Source: Burkholderiales bacterium (GTDB taxonomy: Bacteria > Pseudomonadota > Gammaproteobacteria > Burkholderiales > SG8-41). From it: a DNA stretch of 43,339 nucleotides. Under the pieces are notes generated by a model, which saw nothing but the letters and a program-made list of their open reading frames with translations, was not told the origin of the DNA and did no database searches. Position 1 is the stretch's first letter. Each line of letters begins with the position of its first letter. The stretch lies in the NCBI GenBank assembly GCA_030684405.1, contig JAUXYA010000006.1, positions 1 to 43,339 of the forward strand. Direction: 5' to 3'. A program made the translations under genes and the position numbers. Below, piece after piece: positions 9,782 through 17,876 of the stretch.

Positions 9782-10222
9782 ATGGATAACACACCCACTT
9801 GCGCACGGCACCAGGCCGCACGCTGCCTTGCGATCGCTGTGCTGTACGGCGCAACGCTTTTCACGCCGGCCTTCGCTGCAGACAGCCCCATCGTCCGCAG
9901 CGGAAACGGCATCCCCTATGTTTCGGGCGGGGTCGGTGAAGAGTCCATGGCGCAACTTGATGCACACGCGGGAAAGTACAATCTCAAGCTCGTCTTTGCT
10001 TTGAAGTCCGGCAACTATCTCAGCGGTGTCGAGGTCAACATCATGGACGGCGCTGGTAAAAAACTATTGGCGGTAACTACCGAAGGTCCATGGCTGTTGG
10101 TCAATCTGCCGAAGGGTCGCTACCGCGTTGTCGCAACCCTGTCTGAGACGACGGTCAGTCGCAATGTTGTCATTGGCTCGTCACCCCTGCAGACGGTCGA
10201 TTTCCGCTGGGCTACGGAATGA
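9782..10222 (+). CDS. Exported protein with carboxypeptidase-regulatory-like beta domain
   Basis: The 146-residue precursor has an N-terminal signal peptide (about residues 1-33, ending PAFAAD). The mature part looks like a small beta-sandwich: GNYLSGVEVNIMDGAGKKLLAVTTEGPWLLVNLPKG-type strands, reading like a carboxypeptidase regulatory or bacterial Ig-like domain. A periplasmic role is likely but unknown. A perfect copy of the stress box lies 78 bases upstream, the first rightward promoter of the stress region. It is convergent with the next gene, 18 bases apart. Confidence 0.8.
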   Translation: MDNTPTCARHQAARCLAIAVLYGATLFTPAFAADSPIVRSGNGIPYVSGGVGEESMAQLDAHAGKYNLKLVFALKSGNYLSGVEVNIMDGAGKKLLAVTTEGPWLLVNLPKGRYRVVATLSETTVSRNVVIGSSPLQTVDFRWATE

Positions 10223-10240
10223 CTACAAGCGTTGCTTGAT

Positions 10241-10549
10241 TCAGCGGAGTCTCTTCTCGAATCTTCGCATGCCATAGCGGATAATGAAGGCGAGGGCCAG
10301 ACCGAAGCTTGAAGTCGCGGCCGTCTCGCCCAAATTATTGATGGCGGAGGTGGATTGCACCCGGGAACGACGTGCAAGCCAAAAAAAGAGCAAGCCGGAC
10401 ACGCCCGTCACAATCACCAGTGTCGACGGTCGAGGAGTCAGGGCGGCACGACCAGCAACTCGCATGCGGCCGAAACCCAAACGGACCTGGTCCATGGATT
10501 GCATGACCCTCTGTTCCGCCTCGCGAATGTTCGCTGGTGCGGGCATCAT
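10241..10549 (-). CDS. Small membrane protein at the YqjK position of a YqjD-YqjE-like operon
   Basis: The 102-residue product has a charged N-terminal half followed by two probable membrane segments (about 44-60 and 72-90) and an Arg-rich C-terminus. I recognise no conserved domain. In size, layout and place (after the YqjE-like gene, with a four-base ATGA overlap) it corresponds to YqjK of enterobacterial yqjCDEK operons, but similarity is positional only. Confidence 0.7.
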   Translation of the reverse strand: MMPAPANIREAEQRVMQSMDQVRLGFGRMRVAGRAALTPRPSTLVIVTGVSGLLFFWLARRSRVQSTSAINNLGETAATSSFGLALAFIIRYGMRRFEKRLR

Positions 10550-11040
10550 GGCGCCACCGGCGTGACTGGCGGCTTTCCAGCCAGACGCCGCCGAATTACA
10601 GGGAACAGCAGGTTATGGCTCATACGACCGCAAAGATAAATCAGCAATGCGCCGGCAGCCCCGCTCATTATCGCGACTACAAGCACCGCGACAATTGCTG
10701 AGGCCCCCAGCGATACCGCCCATAGAACCAGCACTGTCATCAAACCCAGCCATGCCGAAATAATGCAAACGGCGGCGACAACAGCCCATATTGCCATCCA
10801 CATCAGAGTCTGCACCGCGTGATGCGCTTCCAGCGTCAACAGATCAACGACGCTCGACAGCGTGGCACGAACCGAACCAACCAGGCCCGACAACTCATCG
10901 AGTATGCCGGCCGGGACGGCCTGTTCACGCGGCGGTTCGCCGTCGCGCAGCGCGGAGGCGATCGGGCCACCACCGTCTGGCATGACGCCGTGGGCAGCCC
11001 GGGAATCCCCGGACTTGTCTGAACGGAACAACACTGTCAA
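10546..11040 (-). CDS. Phage-holin-family membrane protein (YqjE-like)
   Basis: The 164-residue protein has the layout of the Phage_holin_3_6/YqjE family: an amphipathic stretch (about residues 45-75) followed by two close hydrophobic segments (roughly 80-105 and 110-136) and a basic tail. Despite the family name it is a normal bacterial inner-membrane protein; no lysis genes are near. It overlaps both neighbours by four bases (ATGA), so the three genes are translationally coupled. In enterobacteria the set is linked to envelope stress and stationary phase. Confidence 0.8.
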   Translation of the reverse strand: MTVLFRSDKSGDSRAAHGVMPDGGGPIASALRDGEPPREQAVPAGILDELSGLVGSVRATLSSVVDLLTLEAHHAVQTLMWMAIWAVVAAVCIISAWLGLMTVLVLWAVSLGASAIVAVLVVAIMSGAAGALLIYLCGRMSHNLLFPVIRRRLAGKPPVTPVAP

Positions 11041-11408
11041 TGACGCATCATGCGGCTGAGGATGAAACCGGCGGCAACTGCGATGCCCAACGATTTCAGC
11101 GGGTTGGCGGAAACATAATTGCAGGTATCAGCAACCAGCTTTTTCTGCGTCTCGTCGAGGTTATGTCCCTGTTCGGCAAGCCATCCAACGGCCGGCGCAG
11201 CAACATCAGCGGCCTTGTCAACAGCCTGATGCGCCATGGCGGCAGCATGGGTTAATGCCGGCTGCACCTTGCGTGCCGCATTGTCTGCAGCACCGGCCAT
11301 TGAATCAACGGCAGCGTGCGCGCCTGAGGAAACCTTGCCCAGGGTGCTGTCACCAGCAACCGATTTTCCGGAATTTGAAGGGATATTGCCGTGAATGGTG
11401 TTTTCCAT
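11037..11408 (-). CDS. YqjD/ElaB (DUF883)-like membrane-anchored protein
   Basis: The 123-residue protein is Ala-rich and helical, ending in the anchor typical of DUF883 (ElaB/YqjD): ANPLKSLGIAVAAGFILSRMM, one tail transmembrane segment with a GxxxxxG pattern. In E. coli YqjD tethers ribosomes to the membrane in stationary phase; the C-terminal anchor is shared here, but the rest is too divergent to carry that function over. An SD sequence (AGGAG) precedes the ATG. First gene of the coupled trio, 32 bases after a phasin gene. Confidence 0.8.
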   Translation of the reverse strand: MENTIHGNIPSNSGKSVAGDSTLGKVSSGAHAAVDSMAGAADNAARKVQPALTHAAAMAHQAVDKAADVAAPAVGWLAEQGHNLDETQKKLVADTCNYVSANPLKSLGIAVAAGFILSRMMRH

Positions 11409-11440
11409 GTATTTCTCCTGAGTTAAAAGTTAAAACAAAC

Positions 11441-11935
11441 TTAACGCCTGGCAAGACGCCGGACATTCTTTTTGACGCGTTTCTTCACCGGAACCAGCGC
11501 ACTGCGTGCAATTCGTGCGGTGGCACCAGAGAGTTTGGAGGCAGCAACCACCGAACCTGTCGTGATATCGCGCGCCAGTTCGAGCTGTCGCCCGGCCAGC
11601 TGCTCAGGACTGCGGCTTGCAGCAAGCGACATGAACGCCGCAGACGTAGACATTGCCTGACTGAAAGCAAGAGATAGGAGCTGACCGTTCATCACCAGCG
11701 CGCGTACGCCTGCAGCCTGCGCCGACTCCAGCATTGCTTCGACTTTTTCGCGCCCCATCAGGACGAGTTCGCCGTGGTCACGTGCCTCCTTGCCAACGGC
11801 CGGATTGAGAAAGCGACCCGCACGCTGTCCGATGACCTGCGATGACGACAGCGCCAGTTCGCCAGCTTTCCACGCCAACTGACTCCACATCATGAAAGGC
11901 TGTTGAAACAGGTTAATTGCAGTTATTGATTTCAC
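11441..11935 (-). CDS. Phasin family protein
   Basis: The 164-residue protein has the phasin layout: an N-terminal INLFQQPFMMWSQLAWKAGELALSSSQVI helix, long amphipathic helices without Cys, then a strongly basic C-terminal tail rich in Lys and Arg. Phasins coat polyhydroxyalkanoate granules; short ones also act as chaperone-like stress proteins. The basic tail hints at DNA or granule contact. No PHA synthase is present, and the gene lies inside a stress cluster between a tiny membrane protein and the YqjD-like gene. Confidence 0.75.
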   Translation of the reverse strand: MKSITAINLFQQPFMMWSQLAWKAGELALSSSQVIGQRAGRFLNPAVGKEARDHGELVLMGREKVEAMLESAQAAGVRALVMNGQLLSLAFSQAMSTSAAFMSLAASRSPEQLAGRQLELARDITTGSVVAASKLSGATARIARSALVPVKKRVKKNVRRLARR

Positions 11936-11943
11936 CTAAATTC

Positions 11944-12021
11944 CTAGTTGAACAACAGATATATGATTACCAGCACCACAACCGGGACACCAAAAATCCA
12001 TCCCAAAAGATACTTGCCCAT
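11944..12021 (-). CDS. Tiny single-span membrane protein (25 aa)
   Basis: A 26-codon frame encodes a peptide that starts MGKYLLGWIFGVP and continues as an almost pure hydrophobic helix, ending LLFN. A strong SD (AGGAG, eight bases before the ATG) supports translation. It lies eight bases upstream of the phasin gene on the same strand and would be the first gene of that operon. Peptides of this kind act as membrane-stress modulators or small toxins; function is unknown. Confidence 0.75.
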   Translation of the reverse strand: MGKYLLGWIFGVPVVVLVIIYLLFN

Positions 12022-12084
12022 GGTTAGCACTCCTATTTCAGATTCCGCCACCGCCGGTTATCGGAAGGGCTGCCGTTGAACCTG

Positions 12085-12127
12085 AAGTTACGCACTCAAC
12101 GGTTACGGGTCTGTGCGCTGTGCCACC
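12085..12127 (-). promoter_or_regulatory. Degenerate stress box with -10 in front of the phasin operon
   Basis: On the leftward strand the conserved gene-proximal half CGCACAGAC (12109-12117) is present but the distal half is poor (GGTGGC). A -10-like TAACTT (12090 down to 12085) starts exactly 21 bases beyond the half-site. It lies 64-106 bases before the 25-residue gene. Weak on its own; it gains weight from its geometry. Confidence 0.4.
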
Positions 12128-12158
12128 GATAGCGAAATCCTGGACGAAAGAAAACGTT

Positions 12159-12974
12159 TCAACGCCGCGCCGATTCATAAAGGGGCATCACGACCGGCAA
12201 CAGCGTCTGGATCTGTTGCACGCGGCTGGCTTCTGCGGGATGCGAGCTGAGAAATTCCGGCGGGCGGCCGCCCTGGCTGGCATTGATCATCTTCTGCCAC
12301 AGCGTCACCCCGGCACGAGGGTCATAACCGGCACGTGCCGTCAACTCGAGTCCGATGCGGTCAGCCTCGCTTTCGTCGTTGCGGCTGAAACGCGTTGCAA
12401 TCAGCGCCTCGTAACCGGCATTGGCCAGGCCCGCCGTTCCCTCGCCCAGACCAAACAACGCAGCACCGAGGCCGATGGCGGTCTGGGCCGCAATCGCCTG
12501 CGACACCTGTTCGCGCGAATGTTCGCGCAGCGCGTGTGCAATCTCATGCCCCATGACCACGGCGATCTCGTTATCGGTCAGCTTCAGCTGGCTGATCAGC
12601 CCTGAATAAAACATGATCTTGCCGCCGGGCATGCAGAAGGCGTTGAGCTCGTTGCCGGAAATGATATTGACCTCCCATTTCCAGTCGGGCGCGTCCGCAC
12701 GGAACGCACGGGTCTGCGGTGTTATCCGGGCTGCGATCGCGCGCACGCGTTTGAGCATGGCGGCATCGCGGTTAAGTACGCCTTTGCCGGCCGCTTCGGA
12801 CAGCAGCTTTGCATAACCCTGCGCGGCGACCTGGTCGAGCTCCTGGGAAGACACCAGCATCAGTTGCCGACGATCGGCGCCAACCGATCCGCCGGAGGTC
12901 GTGGTTTCGCAGGCACCGAGGAGGGTCAGCAGCAGACCCGCGCAAATGATTGCAGCTGATCGGCGCAGGCCCAT
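12159..12974 (-). CDS. M48 family metalloprotease lipoprotein (LoiP/YcaL-like)
   Basis: The 271-residue protein has a lipoprotein signal (LLGAC, lipidated Cys22), then an M48 peptidase domain with the zinc motif HEIAH (143-147) in VVMGHEIAHALREHSREQ, and the third ligand region NDESEADRIGLELTARAGYDP. This matches periplasmic M48C lipoprotein proteases such as LoiP and YcaL, which degrade damaged envelope proteins. The C-terminal HPAEASRVQQIQTLLP is typical. Dodecin is five bases upstream on the same strand, so the two are likely one unit. Confidence 0.92.
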   Translation of the reverse strand: MGLRRSAAIICAGLLLTLLGACETTTSGGSVGADRRQLMLVSSQELDQVAAQGYAKLLSEAAGKGVLNRDAAMLKRVRAIAARITPQTRAFRADAPDWKWEVNIISGNELNAFCMPGGKIMFYSGLISQLKLTDNEIAVVMGHEIAHALREHSREQVSQAIAAQTAIGLGAALFGLGEGTAGLANAGYEALIATRFSRNDESEADRIGLELTARAGYDPRAGVTLWQKMINASQGGRPPEFLSSHPAEASRVQQIQTLLPVVMPLYESARR

Positions 12975-12979
12975 GAACG

Positions 12980-13186
12980 CTACTCCTCCAGCATGAAACT
13001 GATTTTGGCGTTGATGCGATACATCACGATCTTGTTGTTTTCGACCTTGGCCTGCATGTTCTTGACATAGATCGACTTGATCCCCTTCAAGGTGCTGCTG
13101 GCGCGCGATACGGCGTTTGCCGCGGCGTCTTCCCAGCTTTTGTCAGACTCCGAGATGACCTCAATGACCTTCAGCATATTGCTCAT
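12980..13186 (-). CDS. Dodecin family flavin-binding protein
   Basis: The 68-residue protein is a dodecin, a dodecameric flavin or CoA store that limits flavin-driven radical chemistry. It shows the SDKSWEDAAANAVSRASSTLKGI core with the aromatic Trp that stacks on flavin, then the strands IYVKNMQAKVENNKIVMYRINAKISF. I choose the ATG at 13186 because GGAGA is well spaced to it; the frame is also open from a TTG at 13192. It precedes the M48 protease gene by five bases. Confidence 0.93.
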   Translation of the reverse strand: MSNMLKVIEVISESDKSWEDAAANAVSRASSTLKGIKSIYVKNMQAKVENNKIVMYRINAKISFMLEE

Positions 13187-13261
13187 TTTCAATTTCTCCG
13201 TGCATTTTGCATTTCAGAAAAAACAGCGCCGCCCTCGCCGGCCGGCGCCTGTAGCGGCCGG

Positions 13262-13753
13262 TCAGTAGCGTTGCACCGTGCCGTTGTCGATACGTACCCG
13301 GTCGCCAACCCGCAGTCCGGCGTTGTTGCCCTGGGTCACCGTCTGATGTTGTCCGCTGTCCATGCGCACCGTGATCTTGTAGGCATCAGCCGTTTTCTGC
13401 TGCTGGCTTTTTTCGATTTCGTTGCCGACATAGGCACCGCCGGCAGCGCCCGCCACGGTAGCCACGGTCTGACCAGTGCCGCCGCCGACCTGGTTGCCCA
13501 GCACACCGCCAACAACAGCACCGGCAATGGCACCAACGCCGATACCGCTGCCGCCTATTCCGGTGCTTGCCGTCGTGTTCTGCCGCACAAGCTCGATGGA
13601 CTGCACCACACCGTAGCCCGAATAGGCGCCCGATCCGGGGTTCGTAGATCTCGCTGAGCTAGTGCCGAAGGGGTCACCCATGGTTCCGCAGCCGGCCAGC
13701 GCAAGAATCGCCAATGCGCAAAGCGTCGTTCCCGTCCAGTTCTTGATATTCAT
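13262..13753 (-). CDS. Glycine-zipper 2TM lipoprotein (SlyB/Pcp-like)
   Basis: The 163-residue protein has a lipoprotein signal (ALAGC, Cys about residue 22), then a Rick_17kDa_Anti/glycine-zipper 2TM domain rich in Gly and Ala (GVGAIAGAVVGGVLGNQVGGG, then ATVAGAAGGAYVG) and a C-terminal beta part (YKITVRMDSGQHQTV). SlyB-type proteins stabilise the outer membrane under stress. I use the ATG at 13753 after CTGGAG; the frame is open further but unlike the family. Two copies of the stress box lie in the 214-base gap upstream, which is shared with the Mce operon. Confidence 0.9.
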   Translation of the reverse strand: MNIKNWTGTTLCALAILALAGCGTMGDPFGTSSARSTNPGSGAYSGYGVVQSIELVRQNTTASTGIGGSGIGVGAIAGAVVGGVLGNQVGGGTGQTVATVAGAAGGAYVGNEIEKSQQQKTADAYKITVRMDSGQHQTVTQGNNAGLRVGDRVRIDNGTVQRY

Positions 13754-13825
13754 GGCAGTTCTCCAGGTAATTTGAAATCGGCTCCGGTGCACCCAGAGGA
13801 GTGCTGGAGTAGCGATCGTGGGCAA

Positions 13826-13868
13826 AGTATCGGCAGGCCCCAGAGAGGGGTCTGTGCGCCTCCACACA
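13826..13868 (-). promoter_or_regulatory. Stress box with -10 in front of the glycine-zipper gene
   Basis: TGTGCG-CCTC-CACACA at 13853-13868 (top strand) reads TGTGTG-GAGG-CGCACA-GAC toward the leftward gene. A -10-like GATACT runs from 13831 to 13826, 21 bases beyond the box, 73 bases before the start codon. Confidence 0.6.
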
Positions 13869-13913
13869 TTCCGCGCAGCCGTGCCTCAATTCGCTTCTTC
13901 TGGTGTGCCACTC

Positions 13914-13956
13914 TGTACGCTCCCACACAGACCGGCCATGTCATCTTGATTAGCCT
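13914..13956. promoter_or_regulatory. Second stress box, shared by divergent genes
   Basis: TGTACG-CTCC-CACACA at 13914-13929, extended by TC and GA on its two sides. A TAGCCT -10 candidate begins at 13951, 21 bases to the right, facing the Mce operon. On the left the other box (13853) is 61 bases away. The site could serve either direction. Confidence 0.5.
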
Positions 13957-13967
13957 GCAACGCACTT

Positions 13968-15104
13968 ATGGACTCCATGTCGGTGGCCTCAGATGCAATC
14001 GCTGATCCGACGCCACACGGGCTCACGCTATCGGGATCCTGGACGGCACACAGGATCGGCACAGGCACATCCGGATGGGACACGCCCTCCCGCGGATCGT
14101 CATCCGCGCTGATCATCGACGGCTCGCGTATTGAGGCTCTGGACACCGCCGGTGCCTGGGTGCTCCAGAAACTTCTGCATCGACTGCGCGACGAGGGCAG
14201 AAACGTGGACCTGCAAGGCTTGCGCCCGGATTTCGCCAAGCTGATGGCGGTCGTGGCGCAACAGGCGGCTGATTCGACGGGTGTAGACGCTCCTGCAGGC
14301 GTCACTCCCGCGTCGCAACTGGCAGCCCTGGAACGGAAGGCAGCGGCGGCCGGGGAACAGGCTCTGGCGCTGCTCAGCTTCGTCGGCGAAAGTGCGGCAG
14401 CGCTTGCAGGGTCTATTGCACATCCATCACGACTGCGCTGGCGTCCCGTTCTTTATAACATCCGCACTGCCGGCTTTGACGCCCTGCCCATCGTCGGTCT
14501 GCTGGCATTCCTGCTCGGCATCGTGGTCGCTTACCAGGGTGCCGAGCAGCTCCGCCAATACGGCGCCAATATATTTGTCGCCGACCTGATCGGCCTGTCG
14601 ATGCTGCGCGAGTTCGGCCCCCTGATCACCGCCATCATTGTTGCCGGCCGTTCAGGCTCGGCATATGCCGCGCAGATCGGCACCATGGCGGTGACCGAGG
14701 AGATCGACGCCATGCGCACCCTGGGCATCGCTCCACTGGAACTGCTGGTGCTGCCGAAAGTACTGGCGCTGCTGATCGTCATGCCGCTGCTGACCGTGTT
14801 TGCGGATGTGCTAGGCGTGTTTGGCGGCATGATCATGGCTCAGCAGCAGCTGGACGTCGGTTATGGGGATTTTCTTGATCGCTTTGTCAAAGCCGTCAGC
14901 GTCACGTCATTTCTGATCGGCATCTGCAAGGCGCCGGTATTTGCCGTCATCATCGCCATGGTCGGCTGCTTCCAGGGCTTCCGCACCCAAGGCGGCGCCG
15001 ACAGCGTTGGCCGTCACACCACGCGCAGCGTCGTGCAGTCGATATTTCTGGTAATCGTTGCCGACGCACTGTTCTCCGTCGCCTTCAGCGCACTGGGCCT
15101 TTGA
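13968..15104 (+). CDS. Mce-system ABC permease with N-terminal STAS-like domain (MlaE-like fusion)
   Basis: The 378-residue protein joins two parts. Residues about 1-105 resemble a STAS/MlaB-like domain (ALIIDGSRIEALDTAGAWVLQKLLHRLRDEG, then VDLQGL). Residues about 115-378 form an MlaE/YrbE permease with five or so membrane helices; REFGPLITAIIVAGRSGSAYAAQIGTM and the EIDAMRTLGI loop are family signatures. In the E. coli Mla system STAS protein and permease are separate. The operon continues with ATPase, MCE protein and lipoprotein; the start of the next gene overlaps the stop by one base. Confidence 0.92.
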   Translation: MDSMSVASDAIADPTPHGLTLSGSWTAHRIGTGTSGWDTPSRGSSSALIIDGSRIEALDTAGAWVLQKLLHRLRDEGRNVDLQGLRPDFAKLMAVVAQQAADSTGVDAPAGVTPASQLAALERKAAAAGEQALALLSFVGESAAALAGSIAHPSRLRWRPVLYNIRTAGFDALPIVGLLAFLLGIVVAYQGAEQLRQYGANIFVADLIGLSMLREFGPLITAIIVAGRSGSAYAAQIGTMAVTEEIDAMRTLGIAPLELLVLPKVLALLIVMPLLTVFADVLGVFGGMIMAQQQLDVGYGDFLDRFVKAVSVTSFLIGICKAPVFAVIIAMVGCFQGFRTQGGADSVGRHTTRSVVQSIFLVIVADALFSVAFSALGL

Positions 15105-15934
15105 TGACAACCGCGGACATGGCCATCAAGAACCGGAGCCGCGATACGGTCATCGAGATCAGCGATCTCACGACACGTTTTGGAGACCATGTCGTGCATG
15201 ACGGTCTTGATCTTGAAGTGCGACGGTCGGAAATATTCGCACTGATCGGCGGCAGCGGCTCCGGCAAGTCAACCCTGTTGCGCGAAATGATCCTGCTGCA
15301 ACGCCCGGACTCAGGCTCGATCCGGGTGCTGGGTGTCGACCTGCAAAACATCAGCGAAGAAGCGGCGCTCGAATTGCGCCAGCGCTGGGGCGTGCTGTTT
15401 CAGCATGGCGGCTTGTTCGGTGCGCTGACGGTTGCCGAAAACGTGGGACTGCCGATGCGCGAACACACCCGGCTCGACGCTGCACTGATCAATGAACTGG
15501 CGGGCTGGAAAATCGCCATGACGGGTCTCAAGCCGGAAGTCGCCGGACAATATCCATCCGAACTGAGCGGCGGCATGATGAAACGCGCTTCGCTCGCCCG
15601 TGCACTGGCACTTGACCCTGAACTGCTGTTTCTCGACGAGCCGACCGCGGGCCTCGATCCGGACAGTGCGGCCGGCGTCGATGAACTCGTGCGCAAACTG
15701 CGCGACCTGTTCGGTCTGACCATCGTCATGATCACCCACGATCTTGACCTGTTGTGGCAGGTGGCTGATCGCGTCGCCGTGCTCGCCGCGGGCAAGGTGC
15801 AAGGCGTCGGCTCGATGGCCGAACTCGCCCAGATGGACCATCCGGCGATAAGTCCGTTTTTCGAGGGGCCGCGCAGTCGCGCGGCTCAGGACAAAAACAT
15901 CGAAAATAAAAAAATAATGAATAAAAACAAGTAG
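15104..15934 (+). CDS. Mce-system ABC transporter ATPase (MlaF-like)
   Basis: The 276-residue ATPase has Walker A GGSGSGKST (about 46-54), the ABC signature LSGGMMKRASLARAL (about 147), Walker B LLFLDEPTAGLDP and the switch His in MITHDLDLLWQVADRVAVLAAG. Family match is MlaF of phospholipid transporters. The frame also opens from a TTG at 15101, but the ATG at 15104 overlaps the permease stop by one base (TGATG), a common coupling. The last 15 codons are A-rich and low-complexity (NIENKKIMNKNK), which is odd for this gene. Confidence 0.94.
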   Translation: MTTADMAIKNRSRDTVIEISDLTTRFGDHVVHDGLDLEVRRSEIFALIGGSGSGKSTLLREMILLQRPDSGSIRVLGVDLQNISEEAALELRQRWGVLFQHGGLFGALTVAENVGLPMREHTRLDAALINELAGWKIAMTGLKPEVAGQYPSELSGGMMKRASLARALALDPELLFLDEPTAGLDPDSAAGVDELVRKLRDLFGLTIVMITHDLDLLWQVADRVAVLAAGKVQGVGSMAELAQMDHPAISPFFEGPRSRAAQDKNIENKKIMNKNK

Positions 15935-15939
15935 TTATA

Positions 15940-16890
15940 ATGGAAACCAAAGTCAACTACGCAATCGTCGGCGCTTTTGTGTTGGTGCTCGGCGCCGTGC
16001 TGATAGGCAGCGCACTGTGGCTTGCCTCGGGCGGCACGCTGCAGAAAAAATATTCTCCGTATCTGGCCATCATGGTGGAGTCGGTTTCCGGCCTCAATCT
16101 GAACGCGCCCGTCAAATACAACGGGGTTGATGTCGGCAAGGTTCGAAGTATCCAGCTGGATCCTGCCAACCCGGAGCGTGTGCGACTGATGTTGTTGATC
16201 GAGCGCGGCACCCCGATCAAGGTGGATACCGTGGCGGTGCTGAAAACCCAGGGACTGACCGGCATTGCCTACGTCGAATTGAGCGGGGGTGCCCTAAACG
16301 CGCCGTTATTGGAAGCCATCGCGCCAGAACCGTATCCGATGATCCTGACGAAGCCCTCGCTCAGCGCACGATTGGAGAACGTGCTGACCAGCGTTCTGGC
16401 AAAACTGGACAGCACCTCGGACAATATCGACGCCCTGCTCAGCGCCGAAAATCAGGCGGCGTTCAAAAGCGCACTCGCCGACATTGCCGTCGTGGCGCGA
16501 ACCGTCGCCGCGCGCAGGGAAACGCTCGATAAGGGCATTACCCACGCAGCGCGCACTTTGGAAAATGCATCACGCCTGACGGCACAGGCCGGGCCGCTGA
16601 TTGACCGCATCGGGCGCAGCGCAGAGGCCGTCGAGGAAATGGGCATCGAGGTTGCCCGCACCAGTGTCAGCGCCGGAAAGGCCGTCGACTCCGCCGGCGC
16701 CGATGTCAAACGTTTCACCGCAGAAACCCTGCCCGAACTGGAACGCCTGCTGGGCGAACTCGCCATTCTGACAACCTCACTGCGCCGTCTCACCGAACAG
16801 ACTGAGCGCAATCCGCGCGGCTTTCTGTTCGGCCGCCAGCCGGTCCCGCCGGGACCGGGAGAAACAACAACCGGACCATCAAAACCATGA
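15940..16890 (+). CDS. MCE-domain protein (MlaD/PqiB-like substrate carrier)
   Basis: The 316-residue protein has one N-terminal transmembrane helix (about 8-30) and one MCE domain (about 38-115; VSGLNLNAPVKYNGVDVGKVRSIQLDP and the loop TQGLTGIAYVELSGG). A long helical C-terminal region follows (about 140-290), as in Mce proteins that build a periplasmic tunnel. It ends in a Pro/Gly-rich tail. It overlaps the next gene by four bases (ATGA). Confidence 0.93.
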   Translation: METKVNYAIVGAFVLVLGAVLIGSALWLASGGTLQKKYSPYLAIMVESVSGLNLNAPVKYNGVDVGKVRSIQLDPANPERVRLMLLIERGTPIKVDTVAVLKTQGLTGIAYVELSGGALNAPLLEAIAPEPYPMILTKPSLSARLENVLTSVLAKLDSTSDNIDALLSAENQAAFKSALADIAVVARTVAARRETLDKGITHAARTLENASRLTAQAGPLIDRIGRSAEAVEEMGIEVARTSVSAGKAVDSAGADVKRFTAETLPELERLLGELAILTTSLRRLTEQTERNPRGFLFGRQPVPPGPGETTTGPSKP

Positions 16891-17540
16891 ACAAGCCATC
16901 CGCGGTTCGCCACGGCCGATACCTTGCTGCAGGCCTGTGTCTTCTCATACTGGGTGCTTGCGGCGCACTGCGCCCTGAAGCAGCACCGCCGCATCCGGCC
17001 TACTATGCGCTGGATATCCCGCAGCGCCCCGCACCGGCTACCGCTACTGCTACTGCTACCGCGCCGACATTGACTGTCAACCCCCCGCATGCCGCCGCCG
17101 GATTTGACAGCGCACGCCTCATCTACGTCCGCGAAACACACAAACCTGAATACTTCGCACACAGTGCATGGATAGACCCGCCGGCGCGCATGCTCGCGCC
17201 GTTGCTGGTCGCCGCGGTCGAAAACACCGGAGCATTCCGGGCCGTAGTGCAGAAGCCCGGCACCGCAACCGGCGACTTCCGTCTGGATACCGAGATCATC
17301 CGCCTGCAACAGGATTTCCGCACTGCACCGAGTCGCGCGCACTTCACGCTGCGCGCTTACCTGGTCGAGGAAAAAACACGGCGCGTGATCGCCTGGCAAG
17401 AGTTTGATGCAGCCGTTCCGGTCACCAGCGAGGATCCTTATGGGGGTGTGGTGGCGGCCAATCAGGCCGTGGGGATCGTGCTCGAACGACTAGCAACTTT
17501 CTGCGCTGATGCGGCAGGCAGCGTATGGATGAAAAAATAA
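16887..17540 (+). CDS. ABC-type transport auxiliary lipoprotein (PqiC-like)
   Basis: The 217-residue protein has a lipoprotein signal (LLILGACGA, lipidated Cys about residue 25), then an ABC_trans_aux (PqiC/YmbA, DUF330) domain: YYALDIPQRP, then VYVRET-like and EYFAHSAWIDPPARMLAPLL, then DTEIIRLQQDF. It would anchor in the outer membrane and receive lipid from the MCE protein. With the three genes before it, it completes a transport route from inner to outer membrane. An Ala-Thr run (residues about 51-60) is a small low-complexity spacer. Confidence 0.9.
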   Translation: MNKPSAVRHGRYLAAGLCLLILGACGALRPEAAPPHPAYYALDIPQRPAPATATATATAPTLTVNPPHAAAGFDSARLIYVRETHKPEYFAHSAWIDPPARMLAPLLVAAVENTGAFRAVVQKPGTATGDFRLDTEIIRLQQDFRTAPSRAHFTLRAYLVEEKTRRVIAWQEFDAAVPVTSEDPYGGVVAANQAVGIVLERLATFCADAAGSVWMKK

Positions 17541-17587
17541 AAACTGCCGACCATTTTCACGCACCTCACGCCATCCGGAGACACCCC

Positions 17588-17806
17588 ATGAAACCCCAAA
17601 CAATCCTCGCCATCATTCTGATCGCGGCCGGCAGTATCGGCCTGGCTTACGGTGGCTACACTTACACCAGGGAAACCACCGGTATGAAGCCGGTCCCGCT
17701 GGAACTCAAAGTCGAAGAAAAGGAAGCGGTCAACGTCCCGCTGACTGTCAGTGCCGGCGCCATTGTGGTCGGCCTGGTTCTGCTTGTCGGAGACGGCCGC
17801 AAATAA
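17588..17806 (+). CDS. Small two-span membrane protein (72 aa)
   Basis: Two hydrophobic helices (residues about 4-24 and 50-69) flank a loop that begins TYTRETTGMKPVPLELKV and continues acidic. This layout is common in small Proteobacterial membrane proteins of unknown role. I choose the ATG at 17588, with GGAGA six bases before it. It follows the Mce operon by 47 bases and is closed by a stem-loop at 17809-17844. Confidence 0.75.
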   Translation: MKPQTILAIILIAAGSIGLAYGGYTYTRETTGMKPVPLELKVEEKEAVNVPLTVSAGAIVVGLVLLVGDGRK

Positions 17807-17808
17807 AA

Positions 17809-17844
17809 ATGGCCGCTAAAACCGAAACCGGTTGAAGCGGCCAT
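17809..17844. terminator. Stem-loop between convergent genes
   Basis: ATGGCCGCT (17809-17817) pairs with AGCGGCCAT (17836-17844); an inner AACCG/CGGTT pairing extends it. There is no T-run on either side, so it is a terminator-like hairpin of uncertain strength. Confidence 0.5.
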
Positions 17845-17876
17845 CCTGACCTTCGGGAGACTCAGTGTCGGGAAAC

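Noticed and set aside
10546-11040. Prophage holin
   Set aside because: The holin family name is only a domain label; the gene lies in a YqjD/YqjE-type bacterial operon with no lysis or structural phage genes.
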